Shown: positions 33,440 to 44,472, counted from the first letter of the stretch. The stretch is DNA of 49,695 bases from Caccoplasma_A sp045587545 (GCA_045587545.1 JAZNCN010000027.1:1-49695), one strand, 5' to 3'. A program made the numbers and translations. The notes: generated from the sequence alone by a model not told the origin.

Positions 33440-36400
33440 TTATTGTCTGCGAGATAGGTTCAATTGTACTGCAATACCATAACTTATATCTGTTGTCGGG
33501 TATGCTGTTGATGATATAAGAGGTGTGTTAATTTGGTGGTCGTAGAATGCTTTGAGTGTAAGCATTCGACTTACAGCATAGTTTGCCGAAACTTTTATTG
33601 ATATTGTTTTTGTACCTGATGTTGCTTGAGTAAAATACTCCTCAATTTTACGTATCAATGCAGTTGAAGTTCTATACGAGAAATCGGCTTGCAATTTTAA
33701 ATCGCTACTAAATCCTCCGGGATTTCTTGCTCCTCCTTTACCAAATCTGAAATTGTTGAAGGTATAACCTGCACCAACTGTTAGTTCGCGTGATGAGGAT
33801 TCAACTATCTGTCCCGATGAGGGATTGAGGGTAACAGTTCGGCTGTCTTTATATGACGACCTCATTGATACACTGTTTTTCAAAGTTATATCAAGACCTA
33901 TTAATGGGTTAAAGCTCTCGGTTAATACAACCGAACCTATATCGTATGGTGATGATGGGATAGGAGAACCTGTTTGCTCGTCTTTGACAAAACCGTAACC
34001 GTCTCCGGCGTCAACCCAATTCAAGAAAGATGTAAACGAACCTACACTATATACACAGCTATAACCATGAGATAGAGTAAAGCTTTTGAAGTGATCTTTC
34101 ATCTTCTTCATTTTTCCAAATCCGTCGTAAGTAATACGCCAGTTTGGTAGAAGGTGCTTGATACTTGGGAATGCTGTAAGTTCAATATTATTAATATCTT
34201 TACCTGTATATGCGGCAATGAATGCAGGAATCATTACATCTGACGAATTCTTCTTTACTGAACCATTCTTTGGGTCATAAGGTTTGCCATTAAGCATTTT
34301 GTCATTAATGAATTTTGCTGAAGGGTATTTAACTCCCCTGTATGCATTCTCCAAGCGTCCTGCAATAACATCACGGAATGCAATGAAGTTGTCGAAATTA
34401 TCAGACTGATATCCGTTATTGGCATTCATCTTTTTCATTACTCCCTTTAATCCTATAGTGGTCATTGAAAAGTTTCCACCTCTTGTTGTAGGGCTTCCGT
34501 CAAACATAAATTGCACCTGACTATTGTTGCTCTTTGAATAGGCAGCGGTAAGAGTAATTTTTAGACCTTTAATAGGTTCAAGAGTAGCATCTATCATCAA
34601 GTCTTTTGATTCCATCATTATTGCCGGTGATACCAATGATGAGTCACCGGTTATTACCCAATTATTCTCTTTGGCCTTATTTAGATAATTTGCTCCGGGC
34701 ATACCAAATGCGAAATCAAGACCGGGAGAGAGAGAACTTGTTGCGGTACTTTGTCCGAGAATATCTGATACATTAGGTGTAAAAGAGGGCAATGTCATAG
34801 AGCTTGTTTGTTTGTATTGAACATTCACGTTACGAAGCATCATTGCAAAACGTGCCAGATATTGACCTGTTTTATATAGTTTATTATCCTCTTTATTTGT
34901 AACGGGTATAGTACGTTCAACCTTTACAGTTACTCTTATGCTGTCAAGGTTGTTTATACGTATGCTGTTTTTGTTTATTGCCTTATATTTTAATGCATAT
35001 AGTTTGCCTTCTTCGGTACGTCCTACTATACGTAATTTTTTAGTATCCAAATTATGATTGATAACTATAGCACTATCTTTACTTAATATTACTTTTTGTT
35101 CAAAACTGTTTTTATTATCTTTTTTCTTTGTTGTTGAGGTTCGAGTGGAGCTCTTTTTCGTAGTTCTGCTCTTTGATGAACTTGAAAATTTACGGTTTAC
35201 CTCTTTCAAATATTTTGACTTATTATATAGTGTCTCAAAATTGAACTTTCCGGTTACACTAAATTGAGAGTTATTATTAATGGTATTACCAACAATTGTA
35301 TTTTCATCAATAAAAGCACCTCTGTCCCAGGTGTAATTTGCCGTATAATTTCCTTGAAGGTTTACCCAATCCATAATAGGGCTTTTTGATAACGGTACGT
35401 TTAGTGTTGCATTAAACGATTGGTTATATTTCCAAGGCGTTCCAAGTTTAAGAATACTTTGGGTAACAGTATCTTTCCAAGCCTTAAACTCGTCGGGGAA
35501 CAATTTCTTATTTACCACTCCAGCAGGTTCATCAATATGAGCATTTGTCATTGATGAGAAAGATAGTGTAGTACATTTTAAAGGATTCCACTGAATTGAA
35601 AATTGTCTGTCCCAATAAAAGTTTTTATTAACAGATATGGGTAATTTAGCCGAAGCATCGCTCTCAATATTACGCTCCTGCTGTTCGTTATATAAACGCG
35701 ATATATTTGTGCTGAAATTTAAAGAACTTGGCAGATAATTTATAGCCATATCTTTAAATGGTGCAAGATGTTTAGAGTCGTTCTTAATCTTAGCAAAAGG
35801 TTGCCATGGTTTAATAAAAGGAGTGTATGTGTAATTAAGATTAAATCTCCTGTCGCGAGAATTCTCAAACTCAGTTGTTGTTGATTGGTTGTCTTGCTTG
35901 TTGCATGAGTAACTCAAAGTTAAGTTTGCAGGGTCCCAGGGCATGGGTTTTTTACTTTGTATGTCAAATTTAAATCCTGTGAGGCTGAAACTTCTTGTCC
36001 TTGAACGCTCCAGTGCAATATTTTTAATTGAATCTCTTTCAGCTTCTGTCGCACACGCTTCCAAGGCATCTTTCATCAATACGTCTTCGTCAAGAGGGTT
36101 ATATTTGGGCATATTCCTCTCCTCATAATATGAGTAGTATAATGGTGCTTTAAGTTTTGCTTTTTCAGGGAGGAACCTACCTGCATCAACTACAAAAGAG
36201 AAGTTGTATTGGTAGTAGTCTTCCATTCTACGCTCATTTAGAGTTTGTTCAACAGAGCCAAATCCTGCAGTCTCTATATGAGTACCTCCTGATATGGTGG
36301 CGAGGTCAGATATATTTAGGTTAGCATCGGCTTTAAATCCCCAACCGCCATCTTGCTTAAATCCTGAAAGACGTAATTCATTTACCCATACCACAACATC

Positions 36401-39400
36401 TTTAGTTGTTGCAGAGTTGTTTCTTACACCAATAACAATTGATTCCATATTTGATATTGATGGGTTACCAACTACAGTAACTCTGTTTTTTAGGTTTTCA
36501 GGATTGTACATAGAGTAGGGATTTGCAAATGATACCCCTGTCTCTCCTCTTGATTTTGCAAGATTACGTTGTTTTTTTACATCAGTAAATAGAGATAGCG
36601 GTATGTCAATCATATTGTTTGATGGCCATACAGCCTCTTGGTCGTTACTGTTATATGTATTGTAATTCCCTTCCGGAGTAAGAGTAAGTGGTACTTCATA
36701 TTCGTAGTAGTTTGAACGAATATCTGAACCAACTCTTATAAATACTGCTACCTCTCCGTTTTTAAGATTTGTTTTGTCATCAATTAGTTTTTCAGCATGA
36801 ACAAACATTTGAAGACGCTCATAGTTTCTGACGTCAAGCCCTGAAGTCTTATATATTGCACGAGCATTCTTTGAAGGTAAGTTTGTAACTTTCAAAGATA
36901 TAGCCTGTTCGTTTAATTGTGTTATCTGAGATTGATCAGGCGATATGATACGAGTAACTCCCGGAGGAAGAACGTAGTTAACGGGTTTCTGTCCCGCATT
37001 CTCTTCAATGTTTACAACCGATATATCTAAGTCTCCTTCTGCGGGTAGAGAAGTACCTCCACTCTTGTCGTCGTTATGAAGACGAAGGTTATAACTTCTC
37101 CAATCTCCTCTTACAAGTTCTAAAGATGCAAGACGCAAGTGTATCTGCTTCTTGAAACCTGTCATAAATAAACGTGCAAAACGAATAGTTTTGAAATCTT
37201 GTATTGAACCAACAGTTTCGCGAGGCATATGGCTACCATCACCTGTAACCTCCTTCAAAGGAATTTTAAACTGGTACCATTTTACAGTTGCCCTCTGTCC
37301 GTTACGCAATGTAACAGAACTCTCCTGTTCGGCAGTAATATAGTTTTTACCAACAACAAGATCTTCAGGAGTAATTTTTACTCCGTACTGATAATAACGC
37401 TCATATTCATCAAGAGTATTATCTTGATTTATATCCTCAACATCAGGAACGCTTCTTGATGATTGATATTGAGAATCTGAAGCCTCATCAGGAGATATAG
37501 AGTTACCTTCTGTTCCGTTATAACGTTTATATCTATCAAGAATAGAAGTTTGTGTATCATCATAATCTGCTCCGCGATAAAAGTGATACTTATCTCCTGC
37601 AGGGTCGTTAAATGGAGAGAATTGGTCATAAAGGTATCTCTGTTGCGTTTCAGGAGATAATACCAAACGAAGACGCTCCAAATAATTCTTGTATTCTCCA
37701 TATCCCCTCTCTTCATCTGAAGATAATCCGTTCAAACCGACGTCTTGAACTGAACGGGCAGATGAGTTATTGTCAAAAGCATAAGTAACAGATTGTTGTC
37801 GTGATACTTTACCCCATACGGTATTTTCAACCATATCGTTATTCCTATCTGCAGGTAGTCCGTTCTCAAACGATTTTTTACCATCTTTCAGAATATCTTC
37901 CGAAATCTCTCCAAAGTTAAAATAAAGGTATCCTCCGTTATCTTTGTCGTAAATAAAGGGGTCAAGCATCCAAAATTGAAGATATTCAATGTTTGCCGAT
38001 TCAAAATCGGTATTGTCCATCTTTCTCATTATTCCACCCCAACGTTTTTCAGGATTTTTTAATGTACCGTCGGGGTTGATGTTTACAGCATCAAGTGCGT
38101 AAGGTCCACGCTCGGTGGGATAGAATGAAAGATTTAATACTTGCAATAGCGATGATTCTCCATAACCTAACTCTCTGTTGGGGAACACTTCTGACGAAAG
38201 AACCTCTCTGACATAGTGGTTTGACAACTGCTCAAGGTCGTTCTTTATATGAACAGGAGTTAAATCTGAATTCTTTTGAGTAAATAATCTATCAATATAA
38301 TACCATGAGAATAGAGCGCGGTTTTTACCATACTCTATATCGTTTGTAAGCTTTGATTCTGGGAACATAGCAGGGGTTGAAGCCAAGTTCCAAGAGTAGG
38401 GGAGACGAATATCGTTTTGAGATTGAGAATATTCAAAATCATCAATATATGATACGGCTTTTGATTTTTTTGTTGATGGTATCAATTGTGCTACTTCTGC
38501 ATTGATTGTAAATTTAGAAGGTGCAGTTGCATTAACAGTAGGGATTTTATTAAACCAATTACTCAGCCATTGGAATTCAGTAGTATATGAAGTGTTAATT
38601 CCCCATATGGTATTGTTTATTACCTCATTACCCACGGTTAGTTTTTCAGTTAGAGCCTTCTCTCCCATATGCATTATGGTTGCGCCAATCCTGAAATTTT
38701 TATTAAAAGCATAGTTAAGATCAAGACCAACCAGTGTTTTCCGTTGCATATTAAACATCTCCTGACTTTCAAGAGATACTTGTATATTACTTCCTGCTTC
38801 GGCGTAGCTTTGATTGATTATGGTAACTGTTCCCATTGTGTAATCAACGGTATAGTCAACATTTTCAACAAGAGTAACACCTCCGGCAGTTACTTTAACC
38901 GAACCTCTTGCTACATTCATTGAGTTCAGCTGAATGGTATTGCCGGACGATGCTTTATATTCTCCTTGTAGTGAAAATTTATTTTTGTCGGTGAATTGTT
39001 TTGCGACTGTTTGGGTTGAGTCGTAAAGCTCTTGATATATATATTTGTCAATATCGGGGACAGAACCTCCTATCATCTTTTTAAGATGAGAACCAAATGG
39101 CTCAAGAACCGGAAATATGATTTTACCTTTTGATGAAGTAACGGTAAATCCTTCAACATAGTCAAATATACCATCAGGGTTGGGTTCGTTTTTTGAATCC
39201 AAACGGTCAAGATTCATGACTTTTATAAGCTGTTTGCCCTTTATGTCTCCAATTGACATATATGTAACTTGTGTTCCTGATGTGTCATTGCGGAAATATA
39301 CTTGTAACTTGAACTTCTCTTTTTGAAGTTGATATGCTTCAAGAGAGTATATATTTTTCATCATAAGATCCCAAATTGGTTCAGATGTCATAACTGTTGT

Positions 39401-40948
39401 TGATTTAAGCATCTTAACAATAAGAGTTGATGACGCATCGCTAATATCTGACGAAAATTCACCAACTTGAAACACCTCTCCGTTTTTGGTGTATTCGTAG
39501 GCTACAGCAAGAACCTCATCGGCATTTATACGTTGGTTAAGAGATATATATCCCAATTGATTGTTTATTGTATATTCACTTGCTTCAAGACGTCTTGCAC
39601 TCTCTATTTTTGCATAATCTTTACCTCCGGTTATGCCATATGCTTCAAGTGCAGAAAGTGTTTGTGTAACATACGATATATTTCTTACATCAGGATAGTT
39701 GTTAACTATCTCTTTGTATAGTGTGTTTGCATCATTTGCAGGAGCTCTGTAGCCTGTTGCTCTCCAATGACTGTTTGATATATGCTCTTGCTTCTCCTCT
39801 CCCAAATCGGCAAAGGCTACAAGGTTTCTTGAATTTCCATAACTGCTCTTTTTGTTTGTTACCCAAACCTCTATACGGTTTATGGTAACTCCCGAAGATA
39901 TGTAGGGTAGTTTTGCTACACTGCTCTCATAATTGTCTCGGAAGTTATGAGCAATAAAGAAGTGTCTGTTTTCGTCATATCTATCAGCTCCAATTGAAAA
40001 CTCGGTAACCTGAGTACCATTCTTTGAATTTACCTTTTTTGATTCAGCTTCTTGTTGCGAAACAAGAGCCGTAAGGGTTAATTTACCAAATTGTAATTGA
40101 GTTTTTATACCAAATAACGATGTTCCGCCTTGAATAAGAGAGGAGTTTGTTGTCATACTTACGTTACCTGCCTCAATACTCTTAATTATTTGGTCCTCTT
40201 CTCCCTCATATTTAAGATTAAGTTTTTGAGAGTCAAAACTGAAAGTTGCATCAGTATTGTAGTTCATTGAGAAATTTAATTTATTCCCCACCGAAGCTTT
40301 TATATTTGCTTGTATCTTTTCATCAAAATCAAAATATGTTTTTTTACGAGCCTCCATTGATAAGGCAGGATTGTCTGTTTTATTGGTTTTTATTGCCATT
40401 ACTAACTCTGCCGAACCTTGAGTTGTGATTTTTACGCCACCGGGTCCGAATACTTTATCTAATGGACCTATGTTAAATTGCATATCAAAAATATCAAATT
40501 TCTTTTTGCCTCCTTTGATATTCTCGTTGTTTTTCTCATGATAGTATGCCTGCATTGATTTTCTAAGTGAGTAGTCATTATACTCTTTAGGAGTAAGCAT
40601 CATTGGAGTTGAAATTTCCATGCCTGCAACTCTGCTTCTTAGAACGTAACACCCTGTAACTGGGTCATATTCAAACTCTGATTTTATATTTTCTGGAGTC
40701 TTTAAGTCTGCAGGAGCAACAGAACTTAAATCACGGTAGTCTTCAATGGTTGTTTTTTTTACCGAATAGCGAGGTTTTTCGTGTTTTGGCTTTTGAGGTG
40801 TACCACTTACACTTATAGTATCTGTAGAAATTATATCCTGAAGTTCAATTTCATTTACATAATTATATGCCGCAAAAGCCGAATAGAAACCTATTCCGCT
40901 CATAGCAATAATTGCAAATATTATTATTAGTAATTGAACTCTTTTCAT
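33440..40948 (-). CDS. sprA: SprA/SovA, outer-membrane translocon of the type IX secretion system
   Basis: 2502 aa, the characteristic giant size. N-terminal hydrophobic signal (residues 5-27: LLIIIFAIIAMSGIGFYSAF). SprA N-terminal repeats (e.g. FDIFDMQFNIGPLDKVFGPG near 150, then QGSAELVMAIKTN) lead to a 36-strand-type beta barrel ending TDISYGIAVQLNLSRRQ. It carries folded cargo with T9SS tails across the outer membrane. A basic Ser/Thr/Lys/Arg-rich insert (SKSRTTKKSSTRTSTTKKKD, about residues 1917-1940) is unusual. It follows ruvA by 50 bases. No other T9SS component is in the window, as expected since they are dispersed. Confidence 0.95.
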   Translation of the reverse strand: MKRVQLLIIIFAIIAMSGIGFYSAFAAYNYVNEIELQDIISTDTISVSGTPQKPKHEKPRYSVKKTTIEDYRDLSSVAPADLKTPENIKSEFEYDPVTGCYVLRSRVAGMEISTPMMLTPKEYNDYSLRKSMQAYYHEKNNENIKGGKKKFDIFDMQFNIGPLDKVFGPGGVKITTQGSAELVMAIKTNKTDNPALSMEARKKTYFDFDEKIQANIKASVGNKLNFSMNYNTDATFSFDSQKLNLKYEGEEDQIIKSIEAGNVSMTTNSSLIQGGTSLFGIKTQLQFGKLTLTALVSQQEAESKKVNSKNGTQVTEFSIGADRYDENRHFFIAHNFRDNYESSVAKLPYISSGVTINRIEVWVTNKKSSYGNSRNLVAFADLGEEKQEHISNSHWRATGYRAPANDANTLYKEIVNNYPDVRNISYVTQTLSALEAYGITGGKDYAKIESARRLEASEYTINNQLGYISLNQRINADEVLAVAYEYTKNGEVFQVGEFSSDISDASSTLIVKMLKSTTVMTSEPIWDLMMKNIYSLEAYQLQKEKFKLQVYFRNDTSGTQVTYMSIGDIKGKQLIKVMNLDRLDSKNEPNPDGIFDYVEGFTVTSSKGKIIFPVLEPFGSHLKKMIGGSVPDIDKYIYQELYDSTQTVAKQFTDKNKFSLQGEYKASSGNTIQLNSMNVARGSVKVTAGGVTLVENVDYTVDYTMGTVTIINQSYAEAGSNIQVSLESQEMFNMQRKTLVGLDLNYAFNKNFRIGATIMHMGEKALTEKLTVGNEVINNTIWGINTSYTTEFQWLSNWFNKIPTVNATAPSKFTINAEVAQLIPSTKKSKAVSYIDDFEYSQSQNDIRLPYSWNLASTPAMFPESKLTNDIEYGKNRALFSWYYIDRLFTQKNSDLTPVHIKNDLEQLSNHYVREVLSSEVFPNRELGYGESSLLQVLNLSFYPTERGPYALDAVNINPDGTLKNPEKRWGGIMRKMDNTDFESANIEYLQFWMLDPFIYDKDNGGYLYFNFGEISEDILKDGKKSFENGLPADRNNDMVENTVWGKVSRQQSVTYAFDNNSSARSVQDVGLNGLSSDEERGYGEYKNYLERLRLVLSPETQQRYLYDQFSPFNDPAGDKYHFYRGADYDDTQTSILDRYKRYNGTEGNSISPDEASDSQYQSSRSVPDVEDINQDNTLDEYERYYQYGVKITPEDLVVGKNYITAEQESSVTLRNGQRATVKWYQFKIPLKEVTGDGSHMPRETVGSIQDFKTIRFARLFMTGFKKQIHLRLASLELVRGDWRSYNLRLHNDDKSGGTSLPAEGDLDISVVNIEENAGQKPVNYVLPPGVTRIISPDQSQITQLNEQAISLKVTNLPSKNARAIYKTSGLDVRNYERLQMFVHAEKLIDDKTNLKNGEVAVFIRVGSDIRSNYYEYEVPLTLTPEGNYNTYNSNDQEAVWPSNNMIDIPLSLFTDVKKQRNLAKSRGETGVSFANPYSMYNPENLKNRVTVVGNPSISNMESIVIGVRNNSATTKDVVVWVNELRLSGFKQDGGWGFKADANLNISDLATISGGTHIETAGFGSVEQTLNERRMEDYYQYNFSFVVDAGRFLPEKAKLKAPLYYSYYEERNMPKYNPLDEDVLMKDALEACATEAERDSIKNIALERSRTRSFSLTGFKFDIQSKKPMPWDPANLTLSYSCNKQDNQSTTTEFENSRDRRFNLNYTYTPFIKPWQPFAKIKNDSKHLAPFKDMAINYLPSSLNFSTNISRLYNEQQERNIESDASAKLPISVNKNFYWDRQFSIQWNPLKCTTLSFSSMTNAHIDEPAGVVNKKLFPDEFKAWKDTVTQSILKLGTPWKYNQSFNATLNVPLSKSPIMDWVNLQGNYTANYTWDRGAFIDENTIVGNTINNNSQFSVTGKFNFETLYNKSKYLKEVNRKFSSSSKSRTTKKSSTRTSTTKKKDNKNSFEQKVILSKDSAIVINHNLDTKKLRIVGRTEEGKLYALKYKAINKNSIRINNLDSIRVTVKVERTIPVTNKEDNKLYKTGQYLARFAMMLRNVNVQYKQTSSMTLPSFTPNVSDILGQSTATSSLSPGLDFAFGMPGANYLNKAKENNWVITGDSSLVSPAIMMESKDLMIDATLEPIKGLKITLTAAYSKSNNSQVQFMFDGSPTTRGGNFSMTTIGLKGVMKKMNANNGYQSDNFDNFIAFRDVIAGRLENAYRGVKYPSAKFINDKMLNGKPYDPKNGSVKKNSSDVMIPAFIAAYTGKDINNIELTAFPSIKHLLPNWRITYDGFGKMKKMKDHFKSFTLSHGYSCVYSVGSFTSFLNWVDAGDGYGFVKDEQTGSPIPSSPYDIGSVVLTESFNPLIGLDITLKNSVSMRSSYKDSRTVTLNPSSGQIVESSSRELTVGAGYTFNNFRFGKGGARNPGGFSSDLKLQADFSYRTSTALIRKIEEYFTQATSGTKTISIKVSANYAVSRMLTLKAFYDHQINTPLISSTAYPTTDISYGIAVQLNLSRRQ

Positions 40949-40998
40949 TAATAAACCGTACCTCTTCTGTTTTAGTTACAAAAGTGGAACGGTTTGTA

Positions 40999-41580
40999 TT
41001 ATAATGCTTTAAGAGCAGCTTTGACAAGTTCTTCCACTTTGTAATTTGGGTTCTCTTTTGATAGCTTTTGTACCACTTTTTTTGCAGCTGGTTGGGGGTA
41101 TCCCAACATAACTAAAGCAGCAACAGTCTCCTCTTGAACCTCTTGTTCCGCACGCGTACCTATTATAAACGTAGAATCACCCACTTTTATTTTATCTTTG
41201 AGGTCAACAATTATTCTTTCCGCGGTTTTTGACCCAATTCCCTTAACTCCTTTGAGTAATCCTACATTACCTGAGGCAATTATACTCTCCAATTCTTCAG
41301 AAGTAAATGATGATAATATTATGCGCGCAGTATTTGGTCCTACACCCGATACCGATATAAGTAGAGTAAACAATTCCCTTTCTCGTTTATTTACAAAACC
41401 ATATAGTAAATGAGCATCTTCTCTTATTGCTTCATATACATATAGTTTAACATCTTCTCCCTCTTTAAGTAACGAAAAAGTTGTAAGTGATATACTTAAG
41501 TTATATCCAATACCGAAACTCTCCAATATGGCATTAGCAGGAGTTAGTTCTGTAATTTTACCTTTTATGTACTCTATCAT
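40999..41580 (-). CDS. ruvA: Holliday junction DNA helicase subunit RuvA
   Basis: 193 aa, the usual length. It binds Holliday junctions as a tetramer and loads RuvB for branch migration. The OB domain starts MIEYIKGKITELTPANAILE, two helix-hairpin-helix motifs are visible (LLISVSGVGPNTARIILSS and LLKGVKGIGSKTAERIIVDL), and the flexible C-terminal RuvB-binding domain (LVMLGYPQPAAKKVVQKL) closes it. Operon with sprA, an arrangement common in Bacteroidetes. Confidence 0.95.
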   Translation of the reverse strand: MIEYIKGKITELTPANAILESFGIGYNLSISLTTFSLLKEGEDVKLYVYEAIREDAHLLYGFVNKRERELFTLLISVSGVGPNTARIILSSFTSEELESIIASGNVGLLKGVKGIGSKTAERIIVDLKDKIKVGDSTFIIGTRAEQEVQEETVAALVMLGYPQPAAKKVVQKLSKENPNYKVEELVKAALKAL

Positions 41581-41625
41581 ATCTGCAAAATAGTTTCTAC
41601 GAAGTTAAAAAAAAATATTTATATA

Positions 41626-41655
41626 ACAAAAGGTCGCCCTTTGAGAGCGACCTTC
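41626..41655 (-). terminator. Terminator of the etf operon
   Basis: Arms AAGGTCGC (41630-41637) and GCGACCTT (41647-41654) pair; on the minus strand TTTTGTT follows. It separates the acyl-CoA dehydrogenase from ruvA. Confidence 0.85.
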
Positions 41656-41739
41656 TGAATATATAGTTTTTATGGCTATTACAAGCTGTTTTAAAAATTT
41701 ATTCCAAAATTTATCTTAAAATAAAATTTAAACAACGTC

Positions 41740-43446
41740 TTAGTTATTAAGATAATTTTCAATACTTTCAGGTTTGAAATTCTCTATGAACGATGCATTT
41801 TTGTTACATTCAGCCTCTCCGTAACGGATATAGTTTTCGGTTGAACGTTTGAACAATTCATTACGCATTGTATCTTGTAATAGAAGGTAACCCATTACAA
41901 TGTGTCCTGCTATTTCAACCAAGCGACGTGCATGGAAGTCGATATATTGAGCATCTTTGTCTGCTGTAACAGTAGCAACACTCTTCTCATACAATGCAGT
42001 CATTGCCACCAATTTAGCCTTCATTTCTGCCAATTCGGCAGGAACCTCTATAGCCTCATACTCTTTTATTATATTCATATAAGTTCCACTACCAACGTGG
42101 CGTATTGCAGCTACAACTTGCAATTGAGTTGTTCCTTCGTAAATTGATGTAATACGAGCGTCGCGGTAGATACGTTCACATGGGTAATCTTTCATAAATC
42201 CGGAACCGCCATGAACTTGTACGCAGTCATAAGCATTTTGGTTGCAATACTCACTACTCATACCTTTAACAAGAGGAGTAAGAGCGTCTGCTTTACGTTG
42301 AGCTTGTTTCATCTCCATACGCTCCTCTTTTTCTAATGTACGCTCTTTTGCAATAGCTTCAAGAGTTTTGTAAAGGTCAACATAACGAGTTGTTTCATAA
42401 AGCAATGAGCGAGAGGCATCAAGTTTGGCTTTCATTAAAGAAATCATTTCGCTTACAGCGGGGAAGTTTATGATTGCTTTGCCAAATTGTTCGCGCTCTT
42501 TAGCATATTGAAGAGCCTCACGATAAGCAGCCTCAGAAATACCTACTGATTGAGCGGCAATACCCAAACGCGCACTATTCATAAGAGCCATTACGTATTT
42601 AATCAAACCAAGACGGCGTTCTCCGCAAAGTTCAGCTTTAGCATTTTTAAATACCAATTCGCAGGTAGGAGATCCTTTGATACCCATTTTGTTCTCAATA
42701 CGGCGAACAACAACGCCACCGTCATTACGGTCATATATGAACATCGATAATCCACGTCCGTCTTTTGATCCCTCTTCAGAACGAGCTAAAACAAGGCCTA
42801 TATGTCCGTCACCGTTAGTGATAAAACGTTTAACTCCATTTAATCTCCAAGTGCCATCTTCTTCGCAGTATGTAGCTTTTAACATTACTGCTTGAAGGTC
42901 AGAACCGGCATCGGGTTCGGTCAAATCCATAGCCATTGTCTCTCCCGCACATACTCGTGGAAGATATTTCATTTTTTGCTCTTCATTAGCAAACTCATTA
43001 ATAGTTTCTGCACAATCCTGCAATCCCCAAATATTTACAAAACTTGCATCTGCACGACTTACCATATCGGCAGCCATGATGTAGGGAACAAGAGAAAAGT
43101 TAAGTCCGTCATATTGACGAGGAAGAGATATACCCATAAGACCTGCTTTTACAAGAGCGTCAAGGTTTTTCTCAGTAGCCGATGCGTATTTGACGTGTCC
43201 GTCAATAACGTGAGGACCCTCTTGGTCAACACTCTCTGCATTAGGAGCAACAATCTCTCCGCTTATCTCTCCTGCAATCTCAAGAACTTTTTCGTAACTA
43301 TCCATTGCGTCCTCAAAATCAAGAGGAGCGTAGTCGTATTTCTCCGCCTCAGTAAAGTTGCGCTCGTGCAACTGAACAAGACGACGCATCATCGGGTGAT
43401 TAAGATGATGTTTTAGATCCGCATTATCCGAATAGAAATTTGCCAT
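41740..43446 (-). CDS. Acyl-CoA dehydrogenase (long C-terminal form)
   Basis: 568 aa. FAD-dependent dehydrogenase that puts electrons into ETF. Features: AMDLTEPDAGSD near residue 172 (FAD/substrate), RFITNGD near 207, and the catalytic base Glu437 in SIYEGTTQ. Residues ~455-568 are a C-terminal extension absent from short-chain enzymes. Chain-length preference is not visible. The gene is the last of an operon behind etfA (4-base gap), so the pair is likely the natural electron acceptor. Well-biased codons suggest strong expression. Confidence 0.92.
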   Translation of the reverse strand: MANFYSDNADLKHHLNHPMMRRLVQLHERNFTEAEKYDYAPLDFEDAMDSYEKVLEIAGEISGEIVAPNAESVDQEGPHVIDGHVKYASATEKNLDALVKAGLMGISLPRQYDGLNFSLVPYIMAADMVSRADASFVNIWGLQDCAETINEFANEEQKMKYLPRVCAGETMAMDLTEPDAGSDLQAVMLKATYCEEDGTWRLNGVKRFITNGDGHIGLVLARSEEGSKDGRGLSMFIYDRNDGGVVVRRIENKMGIKGSPTCELVFKNAKAELCGERRLGLIKYVMALMNSARLGIAAQSVGISEAAYREALQYAKEREQFGKAIINFPAVSEMISLMKAKLDASRSLLYETTRYVDLYKTLEAIAKERTLEKEERMEMKQAQRKADALTPLVKGMSSEYCNQNAYDCVQVHGGSGFMKDYPCERIYRDARITSIYEGTTQLQVVAAIRHVGSGTYMNIIKEYEAIEVPAELAEMKAKLVAMTALYEKSVATVTADKDAQYIDFHARRLVEIAGHIVMGYLLLQDTMRNELFKRSTENYIRYGEAECNKNASFIENFKPESIENYLNN

Positions 43447-43450
43447 ATCG

Positions 43451-44470
43451 TTATTTGCTGTTTTTCTTGTAATATTTAATTAATTTAGGAAGAACCTCTT
43501 CAACACTACCTGTTATAACATAGTCGGCAATACTGTTGATTGGAGCTTCAGGATCTGTATTTACAGATATAATAATTGAACTATCTTGCATTCCTGCAAT
43601 GTGTTGGATTTGTCCAGATATACCGCATGCAATATATAATTTAGGACGAACAGTAACACCTGTTTGACCAATTTGACGCTCATGCTCAGTATATCCTGCA
43701 TCAACTGCTGCACGTGAAGCTCCAACTTCACCGCCAAGAACTGCTGCCAAATCGTAAAGAAGTTTGAAGTTCTCTTTTGAGCCAACACCATATCCGCCGG
43801 CAACAACAACAGGAGCACCCTTTATGTTTATTTTTGATTTAGCAATTTGCCTGTCAATTATTGAAACTACAAAATCCTCATCTTTTACATATTTATTAAC
43901 GTCAATTGCTACAATCTCGCCAGTATGGTCAGGGTTGTATATTTCACGTTTCATAACGCCTTCTCTTACAGTTGCCATTTGTGGGCGACAATCGGGGTTT
44001 ACAATTGTTGCTACAATGTTTCCTCCGAATGCAGGACGTATTTGGTAAAGAAGGTTCTCATAAGTTTTTCCACTTTTATTGTCGGTGTGAGGTCCAATCT
44101 CAAGTGATGTACAATCTGCAGTTAAACCACTATGAAGAGCAGAAGAAACTCGAGGACCCAAATCACGTCCGACACAAGTTGCACCCATTAAACATACTTG
44201 AGGTTTAATCTCTTTGAATAAACCTGTAAGGATTGCTGCATGAGGAAGAGAAGTATACGGGGCAAGACGTTTGTCGTCAGCCATATAAATTCTGTCAGCT
44301 CCGTAGGGGAAAATTTGCTTCTCAACTCCTGAAAGTTCTGAACCAATAACAAGAGCCTCAAGTTGGCAACCTAATTTATCAGCAAGAGTGCGACCTTTGG
44401 TCAACAACTCTAAACTTACATCGGCTACAATGCCGTTCTCTATTTCGCAATATACTATTAAATTATTCAT
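43451..44470 (-). CDS. etfA: Electron transfer flavoprotein subunit alpha
   Basis: 339 aa. Residues 1-~190 form the Rossmann-like domain (MGATCVGRDLGPRVSSALHS near 95). The C-terminal FAD domain has VVAGGYGVGSKENFKLL, GASRAAVDAG, QIGQTG and CGISGQIQHIAGMQ, the standard EtfA signatures. It forms a dimer with EtfB and transfers electrons from the dehydrogenase. Its start is 2 bases after the etfB stop. Whether it is of the bifurcating class cannot be judged safely by eye. Confidence 0.94.
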   Translation of the reverse strand: MNNLIVYCEIENGIVADVSLELLTKGRTLADKLGCQLEALVIGSELSGVEKQIFPYGADRIYMADDKRLAPYTSLPHAAILTGLFKEIKPQVCLMGATCVGRDLGPRVSSALHSGLTADCTSLEIGPHTDNKSGKTYENLLYQIRPAFGGNIVATIVNPDCRPQMATVREGVMKREIYNPDHTGEIVAIDVNKYVKDEDFVVSIIDRQIAKSKINIKGAPVVVAGGYGVGSKENFKLLYDLAAVLGGEVGASRAAVDAGYTEHERQIGQTGVTVRPKLYIACGISGQIQHIAGMQDSSIIISVNTDPEAPINSIADYVITGSVEEVLPKLIKYYKKNSK

Positions 44471-44472
44471 AA

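Noticed and set aside
35058..44208. Many open frames on + opposite sprA, ruvA and etf genes
   Set aside because: All are shadows of long minus-strand genes with clear families; they show no start context or domain.
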